Assembly: GCA_029747015.1 (NCBI GenBank)
Contig: JAKOGI010001545.1
Location: 120,001 to 184,000, forward strand
Direction: 5' to 3'
DNA length: 64,000 bases
Source: Carnegiea gigantea
Lineage: Eukaryota; Streptophyta; Magnoliopsida; Caryophyllales; Cactaceae
A model generated the notes under the pieces. It was given only the letters and a program-made list of their open reading frames with translations, was not told where the DNA came from and searched no databases. The translations under genes and the position numbers were made by a program. This document shows positions 35,565 to 51,385 of the stretch, in pieces. The stretch's first letter is position 1. The number at the start of each line of letters is the position of its first letter.

Positions 35565-35749
35565 TGTAACGGCCCGAACCTAATATTCATTTAACGTTAG
35601 TTTGAATTATGTTAATCCCCAATTAAACCGGTTGGGCACCGCATTTCAAATCAATATTTTATATGCATGTCTATATGTGTATAGATATTTGTTTGTGCAT
35701 TGTAGGTTGAAACGACGACGTGACTTCAAACGGAACAATATTAAACTCC

Positions 35750-35801
<52 letters not shown>

Positions 35802-38693
35802 TGATAATGATACCAATAGTAATAATAATAATAATTCAAAAAAAAAAAGGAAACCGACACTGACATTAAACCCAAAATCCCCAAACCTCAACCCTCTCTC
35901 TCTTTCTTTGCTCTATACCTTCATGAGCCCCCCCGACACCTCTCTCTCTCTTCCTCTGCTCTCTGGTTCGCCCCCCCTCTCCTCCTCTGTGTCGCTCGCC
36001 GGGGAAAGGCCGGCCACCGGACGCCTGCTGCCGTCGACCCGCCGGCTGAGGCAGCCCAGCCACCATCTCCCGGTCCTGTCCTGCCACGTAGCCTTGCCCT
36101 GCCATACAAGTCGGGCCTGTTGCCACCGGTTCCGCCGTCCATCGCCCCCACCGGAGGTCTTGCCGGCCACCCACCTGCCGCCTACTGCCACCACCAACCA
36201 ACACCACCAGCCAGCTTACACCCAATTAGAAGGTAAAAACCCTAACTTTGCGCAGTGATTAATTTAGTTGTTTGGGTTGTTTGAGATTGAATTTATGCCT
36301 TGAACGATGTAATTAGTATTGGTACCTATTTATATGTGTGAATTTCGGCAATTGTTGTGGTCATTTGGGGTGGATTGTCGATTCGGTAAATTTGACAAAG
36401 GGTCGAAGTGAAATTGAAATTGATTTGGGTTTTGAGTTGTTTGGGACTGAATTTGTGTACTAAATAGTGTAATTAGTATCGATGATTAAGTATGTGCAAA
36501 TTTTTGTGGTTATTTTGGGTGATGGAATTGAATGGTGAAGTTGAGTTGTCCGGGTTGAGTGGCCGAAAGTAAGGGTGAGAGGTTGTGATGGTTTAGCATC
36601 AATTCAAGTTAAAAACGAAGTTAGTTTAACGTGTTTAGCATCGATTCAAGTTAATTAGTTAATGCCTGAAAAAGAATTAAAAACGAAGTTAGTTTAACGC
36701 GTTTAGCCTCGATTCAAGTGAATTCGTTAATGTATGAAAAAGAATTAGAATCGAACTTGTGTTAACGTGTGTAGCTTCGATTCAAGTTATTTAGCTAATA
36801 TATGAAAAAGGATTAAAACCGAAGTCCTTTTAACGTACTTAGCTTCCATTCGAGTTAATTAACCAATGCAAGAAAATGAACTAATTTCACGGTTAATGAA
36901 ATATGTTTAGCTTCGAATAACTGTGAAAAAATAAGTGAAAGGGGTCAGTAAAACCCATTGTAACTTATCGAAGATTGTATTGCATGGTCGTAAATCTATT
37001 GAATAGGTGGTACTTGACGTAAAAGAATATGAAAAGCCGTATGGCTTAGATGGGTTATGCTATGTATGTTATATTTGATGGAAATTAGAGCAGAATGTAC
37101 GTTGGGCGAGCAATTAAGGGCGTGAACTCACTATCTTGAGGTTGTGCCTTAATTAAAGCTGAGGTAAAGTGTATTAAGTTACTGATGGGTGAATGTTCTT
37201 GTATACTATATTAAACGATGAATATAGCCTAAATTCACAATGAATGAATGACCTTGATGGGTTAAAGTTCTGAAGTTATGCCCAGATTGGCGAGTAGTGA
37301 AGAGGAGTGACATACATGTGTTGATTAGTGTTGTGGATGCCACGAATGTAATGGGTTGAAGTTTAGGGTTGTGCTTTAAATAAAATGTAAGCTTGAGTGA
37401 GGTTGAGTCGATGATGTTAAGTGCGTGCAAAGAGAACAATTGAGTGAAATTATATGAGTTTGGTGCTAAAATACGGTAAGTTGGGGGTTGCTAATGGCAT
37501 GAAGTCAGTGCTAGAAGATTCGATGTTTGGGGTAAAGAACAAGCTAATAATGATGGCCTTAAGCGTGCAACAGAATAAATAAACATATTTTTAACAATGA
37601 TTTACAATAGCCTGAAGGTTTGCATGCAACGAAATGACAATCACCATGAACTTCTATCCTTAATTTAAAACGAAATGGTGATAACCGCGTTAGTTATAAA
37701 CACACAGCTAGTTACAAATACCATTAAGTTGAGGAATTTAATAAACTTCATAATGTTGCACTAATAGGGACTAATAAAATATTGGAAGCAGGAATGAGGC
37801 CACATCGATCGCTTCAAGCTGCCAGCACACATGCCCCATTATAAAAAAGGGAGAGAATTTCAAAAAGCCCAGGTACGTACATTGCCTGTGTTCTTCAAAA
37901 ACTTACATGTTTCTCAATCATGAAAAATCAATATAATGCTCCTTTAAGGAATCAGTTTACTCAATATTTTGTCACATAAACAAGTGGCCCCGTCAATGCT
38001 CAATCATCAGGGCTTGTGCCCTTCAATTTACCCGCGCGGCTGCAACTCAGGCTCTCCGATCGGCCTGGGAGGTGTGCACCTATCTCAAGATCGCAGTAGA
38101 TGTCAACAAGGGGTCCACTTTCAGATAATAATCAGCAAATCAGTTTTACATATACACTCTCTCTCCCCTGTTTGCAAATCAAAATGTTTTGAAATGCGGG
38201 CGCCCAACCATTTACATACAAAACTTATTTAACTGCATAGGGATGTGCGTACTGAGCTTCGGCTCATTATTCGAATGTTTTCATGTTTTCTGTTTTAGGT
38301 GAAGGATCAGTGCAGAGCCCTCTTTCTGATAAGTCAGAGGAACACGAGAAATGAGCAAGGACCGCAGTTTACTGTATGTTAGCTAGCTGGTGCTCACAGT
38401 GATTTATAGGCTAGCCTCCCTAAAAACCCCACTGGTTGTACATTATTTTGAGGATTGTGTTAGCTAGTAAATATTAGTCATACGCTGAGTTAACAGGTAT
38501 ACTCATATGTCCCAAGGAATGCTAGTGGTTGAAAGTATGTTTAATGGCGTTCTAATGCATGTGGTTTTCAAGTAGCCTTGTTTCGTCAAGGAACGGCGGT
38601 AGCGTCCCCATTCACAAGACTTCCGCTGCAAATCAATGGTAATTAGGCAATTACGTTAGACTAGTCAGGCATTGTCAATTTGGGGGCGTTACA
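35565..38693 (+). mobile_element. 3.1-kb LTR-like element (probable giant solo LTR) in the pararetrovirus
   Basis: The ends TGTAACGGCCC and (inverted) TGTAACGCCCC are flanked by a perfect 5-bp duplication TTGTA (35560-35564 and 38694-38698). TG..CA ends plus 5 bp fit an LTR. Inside are an AAT microsatellite (about 35751-35800), a GC-rich leader-like stretch with CTCTCT runs (35890-36230), a 68-bp tandem repeat, and no recognisable coding domain. No primer site or second LTR copy is seen. A 3.1-kb single LTR is unusually long, so a non-autonomous element of another type cannot be excluded. Confidence 0.65.
36589..36902 (+). repeat. 68-bp tandem repeat, four full units plus a partial one
   Basis: Full units are 36631-36698, 36699-36766, 36767-36834 and 36835-36902, each exactly 68 bp. 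They begin G.G.TTAGC.TC.ATTC.AGT and (first three) end in TTTAAC or GTTAAC. A shortened unit (36591-36630) precedes them. Units differ by many substitutions but not in length. Confidence 0.92.
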
Positions 38694-40955
38694 TTGTACT
38701 CATACTTCTTAATAATTGGGGTTTAATGGTGATCTTACCTTCCTCATCAATTTTTATTACATTTTTCTTATTAATTTTTCTAGAGTTGGCAAAGCTAGAT
38801 ATCCATGAATGATCAATTTTAATATCCTGAGAATTAGACTTAATTCTCTGGATCTTTTGCATAAGGGTAGGACTTTCAAATTTTTTTGCTTCTATCATTG
38901 TCACCTTAGTCCTTGAGTCTTTAGTATTATCTAATTTGTAGACGATTTTCCAGAATATCCTTAAAAGATATCCTCCTGTTTTCATGTCTATACCAACTGC
39001 TTTTATCTTAAGGGATAAGAAGTTTTTTGTAAGTTCATCTTTTAGACTCACATAATATTCAGGTCGACAGTTAAAACCTACTGACCTATTACATAAATTG
39101 GTTTTTATCCCGGTGATTATCTAATTATCAAATTTGGTATGCCTAATATCATAGAGTAAAGCGTAAAGATCAATATCTTTACCATAATATTATAATGGAG
39201 TGATTTGAACTTGGACACTTTCGACATGGATGTGCCTCTATCTTCTATCTTTGTTATGCTCAATGATATTTTTCCAATTAATAAGATTAACTTCTCCAAT
39301 ATCATACTCACAATCCTTTATCTTCGTATCTCCTTCCATTATTTCACATACGTATTTGCTTTTTAATTGAAAGATAGATTTTTTATAAATCTTGTCCTTT
39401 TGGATTATGGGAAGAACCCAATCTCCTTTGACTTTCTCATGATCATTGTCTATAACAAATTCTTCTCCTTGGAGATCACCAAGGCTGACAGAGCTACTCT
39501 CCATCATATAACTTGTTTCTTCATAATTGCTTTCTTCATATTCATTGTCCAATATAATTTCAACAATTCCTTTGTTGTTGTTTAAGGCTAGATCTAAAGC
39601 CTCATCTTCACTATGCTCAACATAATCTAAACTTCCCAAGGTTTCAATCAGTTTGTTATTCTTCCTATTTTTACATTCATTAGCATAATGTCCTACTTCT
39701 CTGCATGCCCAGTATTTGCAATTGTTTTTCCCTATAGGACCATAAATTGTTTTCCTCAAAAATCTACGTTTTTTAGGACTTGGCTTCTTATAATATTTTC
39801 CCTTATATTTCTCTCCCCTTTGCTTATTAAAGCTCTTTTTCTTATAAAATATTATTTTTCGTCTTCTCTCAAGTTCTTTTTTCCATTGGTGAGACGAATC
39901 CCAACAAGTTAGAAATAGCTTCTTAATTTTCTTTTGCTTTCGGAGATCAAGACGTTGATCATTGACCTATTTTCTTAGGTAAGAGATTCTAGAATCAAGG
40001 ATATCAATAACATCTGCTCGTCCTAGATACATAATGTATTTTTAATTTATTATGGAATTTATAGGATATGCAATTTATCATAGAATATGCCAAGATTGAT
40101 TTCATTATGCCCAATTATGTAATAATATTGACTAAATTCAGCAATATAATTTTTTAGATATTTCATATCCCACAAGTCTATGTTATTAATATTTCTTTGC
40201 CATTCTCTTGTTTTTTCTTTGGAATCAAGTTTAGCTCCGATGAACTTGGTTTTAATTTTTTTACATAGATTTTTGACCATTGCAGCTGATGTCTCCATCA
40301 TTCTTAATGTATTTTTACCTTCTTCAGTTAACAAATCATACCTATCAGTGACAGTGCTAGAAAAGTTATGTTTTGTGTAATTTAGAAAATTTGTCATAGT
40401 TCATATAGTGTTTAGGTTTAAGACACTATTAATTCTCCTTTTCCAATACTCAAATATTTCTTTTTTATTACGGGCTCCATCAATGTTTAAGATATATTAT
40501 GTTCGACTAATTAGGGTAAGACCAATTTCTTCAAAAGTTGTGATTTTCCTTGGGATAAACCCAAAGGAAAAATTGCTTATACATCCTGCTGGAACGTACC
40601 TAGTTCTTAAAAAATGAGTATTTCTCCTATATGGTTCACCAAATTCTTCAGATTTAGGAACGACATTCTTGACTAGATTAGTTTCTATTTCATATAGGTC
40701 GATTTCTTCTCCAATCTCACTGATTTTGTTTTCAATAGTCATTTTTTCATATTTCTTATCAAGTTTTCTCCTAATTTCTTCTAATGGTAACACATCGAGG
40801 TCTTCTAATTTAATCAGATTTATCTGCTGATATATTTCTTCTTCTAATTGAACATTATTAGTCTCTTCATTATCATAAGTCAAAACGTCATGTTTATCAC
40901 TAATTGCGCCCATGATTTTGTTTAATTCATCCGAATTTTGTTCTTTATCGAACAT
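38694..40955 (-). pseudogene. Pararetroviral coat protein - zinc finger - movement protein region
   Basis: Along the minus strand: a coat-like segment 40497-40955 rich in Glu/Lys; a coat-core segment 40059-40397 (NIDLWDMKYLKNYIAEF); a zinc finger CWACREVGHYANEC at about 39690-39730; an acidic spacer; then a 30K-superfamily movement-protein-like stretch (39050-39310 and 38689-39051) with DIRH, FNCRP and SLKDE signatures. Stops and frameshifts separate the blocks (for example near 40480, 40058 and 39237). Movement proteins open plasmodesmata and the coat packages viral DNA. The region ends at the 35565-38693 insertion. Confidence 0.75.
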
Positions 40956-40983
40956 TTTTTGTAGCTCTTTAAGAGTATATTAT

Positions 40984-41367
40984 TTATACTTCATCTTCTT
41001 TTTCTTTATTTTCAGTAGATTTTTCACCAGATTGTTCTCCTACTTCTTTTTGGATTTTTATTTCTTGTAAAGGAAATGAAATCTTGTTTTTTGGGTTTTG
41101 AAAAGGATATTTATGATAAAAAGGAGTACTAATACTAGGAGTAGCTTTTTCGCTATGTCTAACTTCGTTAACAAGAGAAAGATGGACAACGGTTAATTGA
41201 TTCTTAAACTCTTTCAGTTCAGTCTTAATTTTAGCTAGTTCTACTTTTAATTCTAAAATTATATCTATGACATAGTTTAATCGAGGTGCTAATGAGGTAT
41301 TACCTTCAGGCGAGTGAACAATGTGGGAATAATTAGGACTAGGACAAGCAGGTGATGATTCAAGCAT
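40984..41367 (-). pseudogene. Small coiled-coil ORF of the pararetrovirus
   Basis: 127 residues, open. The middle (LNYVIDIILELKVELAKIKT) has heptad-like Leu/Ile spacing, and the C-terminus is Lys/Glu rich. It comes first after the primer site, where solendovirus-type genomes have a small ORF of unknown role. It could be a virion-associated protein; I see no decisive motif. Confidence 0.5.
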
Positions 41368-41445
41368 TAATCACAGCTAATCACAGTTAATTAGCTTAAT
41401 TAATTATTAATTAGCTTAATAATCTTAATTATTTTTGGTTACATA

Positions 41446-41457
41446 GCTCTGATACCA
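41446..41457 (-). other. Pararetroviral primer binding site (tRNA-Met)
   Basis: TGGTATCAGAGC on the minus strand, about 80 bp before the first viral ORF; in Caulimoviridae this marks nucleotide 1 of the genome. Sequence to about 41745 on its far side is unassigned and could be viral leader. Confidence 0.75.
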
Positions 41458-42440
41458 ATTGAAAGAGGGCCTCGAGTTTTAATAGTGAGCAAAAAACCAC
41501 AAACACAATTTTAAATTTTTCGAAAGTAAGTTTTTAAGGATTTGGGCTAAAATGCAAATATGAAAAGTTTAAAGGCTTAAAAGAAAACGTAAACAGTAAA
41601 TAGTCCCCTTAAAATAGGTTACACGGAATATTGTCCCTTTTAAATATATTCTAATAACATGGTCCCTTAGTTATAATTTCCACACAAAGTGGGGTACCTG
41701 GAGTGATTTTTCCCTTGAATACCAACAAATTCAAATGGAACTCAAGAGATCTCCATTTACAAAATTAGGACATTTACGTCCATGCATCATAGCTACTCAA
41801 TTTGAAAAAAATAGGAGCATGAAGCCGTAAAAATTAAAGCCTGGAAGAAAGTGAATAATTTCCCAAAAAATTGGTTTAGCTTGTGCTTTGATTTTTGCTT
41901 ACAACAACCATGAATTAAAGACTGTTTATCCCCACTTTTCTAAAATGGTGTTAAACGACAATTAACAGCAGTATCAAGTCACTTAGAATGGTACAGGAAG
42001 AGCTTTAGGCAAGGCTTCATGAGAAGACAATGGCATAGTCTGATCAAGCTTGCAAACCATGGAGAAGAACCCGGTGATGATGGCTTGGATGAGAGAGAGA
42101 AGCAGGTGTTCGAAGTCTCCGCCATCGACCCGTTCATGGGTCATGGCGTTCATCACTTAGGCTCCGTTTGGTCTTTAGAAAATTTGATGGAAAGAAAAGT
42201 TAAAAGGAAAAAAATGTGAAGGAAAAAAAAGTAGGGAGAAAATGAGCTTTTTTTTCTTGTTTGGATTGTGGAAAAAAACAAGAATTTAGATGAAAAATTT
42301 GAATATTGATGAACTATTTGAATCATATTGATATCATTTGAGCAGTGCGAGGTTGGAGGAGGTTGGAAAATTTCCTCAAACTTTCATCACAATTTTATGA
42401 GGAAAATTTTATCACTTGTTTCTAACAATTTTTCTACCTA

Positions 42441-46106
<3,666 letters not shown>

Positions 46107-46970
46107 CTAACTTTCTTCCATATTTTTTTTCTTTGTGATTTTCTCTAAATCAAACACAAGAAAAAAAAGTAACTTTCTCAAATTTTTTTCTTTCCATCAA
46201 ATTTTTCAAGGTTCAGACGAAGCTTTACAGTTGCTAGAGATCAAGTCCCCTATAGGGAAGTTCTTCCTTGGCATGAAATGGCCACCTTCTCTCATCTTTA
46301 AAGAGTTACAATAGTCTCCACGTCCATCCCCTAAGTAGATGAATTTCTTGTTTCCTTCCTCAAATAGTATCCTTCGAATTATTAAACCCCGTATTTTGGA
46401 GACTAAACACAGGACTATTAGATGGGAATCAGTAAAGCATGGGTTTTGGAACATGGAATAAGAGATAAGTAGAATTTGTGGAAGAATTCGAATTAATTCC
46501 TACAAAATTATGATATATTTGGAGAATAATAAAATCTAGCGCCAAATACACGTATGATTTTAAGTAATTGCGATAAAATTATTCTTAAAAAATAGTGTCA
46601 ACTGTTCGGTGTAAGTGTTAAAATTATATGGAATATTTTAAAATATTCACTGTTAAAAAATACAAGAAAATAGGTGGATCGTTATGATCAAAACGTTAAT
46701 ATAAAGGGTCCAAATGCTCTCACAATTTAGTACTTAATCTCCTTTGGTCAAAAGACTAATAATAAATACCTATCTAACTAGTGAAGTATTTTCAAATAAA
46801 TATAGATTTAAACCACACTTTGCTAGTGAGTTTCAATTTCAAACTAGAACTTTGGCCTGTAATATTGATCTTCTTAAAAAATAATCTTAAAAATGCATCT
46901 ATATTCTCGAAAACCCTAAAAACAAAGTTAATAATTCTATTGAACAAAAGTGGAGCAGTTCTTCAATGGG

Positions 46971-48084
46971 GTACTAAGATTGACCTATTTTTTTATTGAA
47001 AAGATGCGAGTGCAAGTTTCACTAATTAACGGTGCAAGAGAGATCCAAATTTCACTGAGGAAACGATGTGAGCCCAAATTTCAGTAACTATATTCGTACG
47101 ACAAGCACATAGTATTCCAAAACAGAATTGGATGGAACTTGATAGGATACAAGCCATAAAGTCACTGTGCTATCTCCTAGTACAAAGTGGTAAAAATTAT
47201 TGTCAATCTCCCATCCACATGTGCACAAACATCAGCTCCAAACATGTGCCTCGTGTACCAAAAAAAAAAAAGGAGAGAATTTTGATGTCCAGCCTATAGT
47301 ATCCTACAGCCAACAATTATATTCATCATTCATGATAAAATCGCACCAAAAATCATCTCCAAATTCCAATGTTGAGATGGGTTCGGATCTTTACCCCAAC
47401 AGGCGACCTCCTCCCTCGAATTTGTTCTAAAATTGTTGTGGGCCTTGTGGCCCATAAATCGCAGGCTCTCGTCTTTTGTGACGTCCGAAAGAGTGGATTC
47501 CGTCGTGGAAGCAAAATTGAACATTGATGTCGTCGAACCTGCAAATACAAAAAGGTTATGACCGTATATGCGTTAATACAGTATAGGCATATTCCAGTAA
47601 TTGTGTCCAGGATGCATAATATGACACCTTCAATGCCGTTCGGAATTGTGTTACATTTATATCTACCTTCAAATATTATTGATTTTTTTGGTGATATTTT
47701 CTTTATGAAACACTATACATGCATAGGAGGTTCGACATATCTCTTGCACACAAAACACATTGTATTTTACCATATTTAAAAGCAAACATGGATATATTCT
47801 TGATCGGAAAGTAAATTCACGACTGTTAAGCACAAAAAAATTCCAATGCAATTAAGGAGATTTCCACTACAAAATTAGGACATTTACATTCTTATATCTT
47901 AGACGCTCAAGTTGAGTAATAAACAATAGCTGCATCAAGTCCCGAAAACAGTAAATAATTTTGAAAAAAAATTGGATAAGCTTGTGCTTTCATTTCCGCA
48001 AACAACAACCACGAATTAAAGACTCCTTTATCCCCACTTTTCTAGAACGGTGCTGAACAACAATTAGGAGAGGCATCCAGTCAC
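46971..48084. other. Intergenic DNA and 3' flank of gene 2
   Basis: Positions 47870-48084 are the 3' flank shared with the duplicated pseudogene. The remainder has no recognised gene; minus-strand frames at 47330-47550 overlap each other and match nothing I know. Confidence 0.5.
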
Positions 48085-50011
48085 TTAGAATGGTACAGGG
48101 AGAGCTTTCGGCAAGGCTTCATGGGAAGACAATGGCAGAGTCTCAAGTTTGCAATCCATAGAGAAGAACCCGGTGATGATGGCTTGGATGAGAGAGAGAA
48201 GAACGCGTTCGAGGTCTCCACCATCAGTCCATTCATGGATCATGGCTTTGATCAACTTAGGGTTGCTAGAGATCAATTCCCACACAGGGAAGTTCTTCCT
48301 GGGCATGACATGGTCCCCTTCTCTTAGCTTTAAAGAGGGGCAATAGTCTCCGCTTCCATCACCTAAGTAGATGAATTTCTTGTTTCCTTCCTCACATAGT
48401 ACCCTTTGGATTATTAAACCCTGTATTTCAAAATTTGAAAAATAAACACAACTAATACGGAATTAGTTAAGCATACATTTTAAACTTTTGATAGGAGTAC
48501 AAAAATATAATCAAATATGGATCACGAGATTAGTAAAATTTGTTGAAGAATTTGAAGTAATTTCAACAAAGATATTATGCTATATTCTTAAAGTATTAAA
48601 ATCTATAAACAGATAAGCGTGTGATTTCAGGTAATCAGGATAATATTATTCTTGAAAACATGATGCCAATTGTTCAAAAAATACTATTCTTAAAAAAATA
48701 ATGCCAATAGTTTGAAAAGTGGACGTATCAGAATATAGAAATTATATGAAATATTTCTTAGAGTATTCACTGTTAAGAAAAAGATAAAAAAAAAAATACA
48801 TGGACCGGTGGTCCCCTTAAGATGAAAGCCTTAATGATAAAAAATCAAATTGCTTCAAGAATTTAGGACTTGGCCTCCACTGATGAAAACCGTAATAATA
48901 AACACCAATTTAACTGCTAAAGTTTTTTTTTTTTTTTTTTAAAAAAAAAAATTCAAATCGTACTTCGAGCTTAAGTTTCAAACTATGGCTTTTGTTGGTG
49001 ATCTTGAATTATTTAAAAGATAATTTTAAAATTGAATGTACATATCTGAGAACCCTAAAAGACGTTAATAATTCTATTTAACCAAAGTGGAACAGTTCTT
49101 CATGGCGAATCATAATCCCGGAACAGTTCTTCGCAAGACAACTTGTTAATAAATTAATAAAGCTAGAATTACGCAGTACCTTGCACATGTTGGGAGGGCA
49201 TCGATTGCAACCATGAGGAGAGAGATTAAAATCATGGTAAGGCAGTATCCTTAATCTCCCTTCTCCATCAACATGGCCTGGATTAGTGTTGATTTCTGAG
49301 AAGTACTCTCTCAACCCCAGATGATTCAGTATTGTTTCAATGAAGAAGTTATTTGCATCACTCACTATCCTCAAGTCACACCTGCAAAAACAACAAATGC
49401 AGAATACATTTGATCAATGGTAACTCTGAAATTAGTAAGGTACCCTGAAAATAGAATACAGAACCCAAGGAAAAAAAAAAAAAAGGAAGGAAAGAAAAAG
49501 GAATTTACCCTGCAGCATGGGCAGCTTTGATGGCTGGAACAACACGAGGATGAATTGGAGTTTTCTCCAATATCTTCACAATTTGCTCAGTTGTAACTCC
49601 TGCAGCATGCATTTCTTTCATCATTGTGTCCTGCAATTTAGAACAAGTGAAAAGAGTCAAGTAAAATTAATTTGCCAAAAAACAGAGGAAGACAGAGACT
49701 GAAAACAGAGCATGCTGAATGAAATTGGAAAAATCCGTAAAAACAGAGCAATCTAGAGGAACAAGGAAAGCTAGCGCCAAGACCACAAACCCGACCCGAG
49801 AACCCGTTTTGGATGTGTCTGAAAAGAGGTTAAGATGAAGAAAGGTTTATAGATGGTAGGAAGAGAAACTAACCATGAGAGTGTTCCAAGGCATGGTGGG
49901 AAGAAGTTGATTGAAGAGGCCAGTAAAACCCAATTCATCAACAACCCAATTATCACTGTCGCAATCGATGATCGTCTTATCGAAGTCGAAAACCACCACT
50001 ATTCCCTCCAT
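48085..50011 (-). CDS. PHOSPHO-type HAD phosphatase (PECP1/PPsPase1 family), gene 2
   Basis: There are four minus-strand exons: 49874-50011, 49509-49630, 49180-49381 and 48085-48420, 265 codons plus stop, all GT-AG introns (243, 127 and 759 bp). Exon 1 (138 bp) and exon 2 (122 bp) have the same length and phase as in gene 1. The protein starts MEGIVVVFDFDKT with motif I aspartates at 9 and 11; motif II is Ser94 in LRIVSDAN; HGCNRCPPNMCK follows; motif IV is YLGDGSGDYCP (Asp175 and Asp179). The length suits the family. The expected role is dephosphorylation of phosphocholine, phosphoethanolamine or PPi under phosphate starvation. Two P1BS-like sites and a TATA box lie upstream. It has intact splice sites and frame throughout. 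Confidence 0.93.
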
Positions 50012-50131
50012 TGAAGAAACAATCTCAGTTCTTGAACTAACAAGGAGAGTAGAGAAAGAATGAATTGAAAACTCTTGATGCGATTTTTAATTCCGTATTG
50101 GTGTATGACAAAGCTAGGGGAAAACAGAGGG

Positions 50132-50139
50132 TATTTATA
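50132..50139 (-). promoter_or_regulatory. TATA box of phosphatase gene 2
   Basis: TATAAATA on the minus strand, 121-128 bp upstream of the ATG. Confidence 0.6.
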
Positions 50140-50402
50140 GGTAAGGAATTAAATCAGGAGGTGCTAAAAATTCTTTTGTGCCAAAGGAATATTACCCTTC
50201 GTTTTTTTTTTTTTTTTTTGTTTTGTTTTGGGAGGCCTCGAAAACAAATTTTCTTTTTATCTAGGATTTTCTGGTACAAGATTTGCTACTTTGGGGCTGA
50301 CTCTTGGAATAATCAGAACCGTTGGATGAGGTAATGCCCACAAGATCAACGTAGGGAGAAGTTGTTTGTAATGGAAAGGAGTAATTAGGCAGGAATATAA
50401 CC

Positions 50403-50410
50403 GAATATTC
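50403..50410 (-). promoter_or_regulatory. P1BS-like site 1 of gene 2
   Basis: GAATATTC fits the PHR1 consensus GNATATNC and is palindromic. About 395 bp upstream of the ATG. PHR1 drives phosphate-starvation genes, which suits the enzyme family. Confidence 0.5.
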
Positions 50411-50472
50411 GAATTTTTGGGTTTCCAAGTTTGAATGTAATTGGTATTGGCATTGAGTTTTGAGAGGAGAGA

Positions 50473-50480
50473 GAATATTC
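50473..50480 (-). promoter_or_regulatory. P1BS-like site 2 of gene 2
   Basis: A second GAATATTC, exactly 70 bp beyond the first. Paired P1BS sites are common in strongly induced phosphate-starvation promoters. Confidence 0.5.
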
Positions 50481-51180
50481 TGAGTTCTGTGCTTATAGTC
50501 GGCTTGTGGATTCAGTGGTTGGGTTATTTTTCTAGAACAGCTGGGTTGGTTGATTTGGGCTTCTTCGTCGTTTCCCGAGCACCAATGGTTACGTTTTGAG
50601 TGTTTTGTTCCTTCTGTTTTTGACAAGACACCATTTTCCCTTTTCTTATCGTTTTTTTTGGTAGATGAAAGAGAAGAAACCATTTGTGATTATTGACTGT
50701 TGGCATACAATAAAAGCTGCTTTAACAGGTCATAATTTCTTTTGGAAGAGTTTTTACTATAAGATTTGATATCTTATCATTGTTATCTACATATTAATGG
50801 TTGAATGAATAAAAGATGAAGGCGAATACATCACCAAAAAAAAAAAAAAATGAATTCGTTTGAATTGGAGAATTTAAATTCTTATAGGCTACATTATTAA
50901 TGCCATGCCTTACAACAAAAAAAGAAAGAAGAAATTTGATTGGATTCGTGGATAAATTTCCACCACTTTACACATTTAAATAAAAAAATTTTTCTATAAA
51001 ATAAACATGTCTAAACTTCCCCTATTTTTTAAATAAGGGAGTACATGTAGCTTCAAATTTATCAATATTACAAAAATACAAGATTTCATAATACAACTAT
51101 AGGTATTAACAGCAAATCAAGCCACATGCGAAAGAGATAATAGTAAATCTCCTTTTTTTGAAAATAAATATTCAATAATT

Positions 51181-51385
51181 TCATGTCAAAGAGACAATTA
51201 GGACTCCATGAATCATCCTCAAGCAAAATATATCAGTGGTCCAGGGAGGAGGGGAGTCGACCCAAACAATTAGTGAGTTAATAGCAAAAGAACACTTCAT
51301 GATCCAATGTGCAGCTTCATCGCCACATCTGGGACTGAAGTGACAAGCTCGGCCAAGAGCAAAGGCTACATGCTTCATTTCGGCC
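51181..51385 (-). pseudogene. LINE RNase H domain, C-terminal part
   Basis: Reads AEMKHVAFALGRACHF, then GDEAAHWIMKCSFA and VWVDSPPPWTTDIF, the usual end of plant LINE RVT_3/RNase H domains (R..N..AH.LA...SPP.W). The other half of the domain lies across the Copia element, from 60584. Confidence 0.72.

Larger units (their letters stand above)
27667..41457 (-). mobile_element. Endogenous pararetrovirus (Caulimoviridae, cavemovirus/solendovirus-like order), broken
   Basis: Reading the minus strand from 41457: primer site, a small coiled-coil ORF, a coat-protein ORF with zinc finger, movement-protein region, aspartic protease, and the start of reverse transcriptase, which is cut off at about 27667. 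Coat before movement protein in one unit, ahead of a protease-RT unit, is the arrangement of cavemoviruses and solendoviruses rather than badnaviruses. The virus is split by three later insertions, each with its own duplication: 35565-38693, 29200-35391 and 28585-29174. All coding units carry stops or frameshifts, RNase H and most of RT are absent, and no full genome is present. Confidence 0.8.

Noticed and set aside
35602..36258. 218-codon plus-strand frame with a poly-Asn run and Pro/Ser-rich tail, and minus-strand frames over it
   Set aside because: The Asn run is the AAT microsatellite and the rest is the GC-rich leader-like part of an LTR-like element; no domain and no splice or start context.
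47330..47550. Two overlapping minus-strand frames of about 65 codons
   Set aside because: They overlap in different frames and neither shows a known domain or conservation with the duplicated locus.
50261..50683. 140-codon minus-strand frame upstream of phosphatase gene 2
   Set aside because: No recognisable domain, low-complexity Ser/Gln/Lys composition, and it overlaps the promoter with the P1BS-like sites. Possibly real but unsupported.
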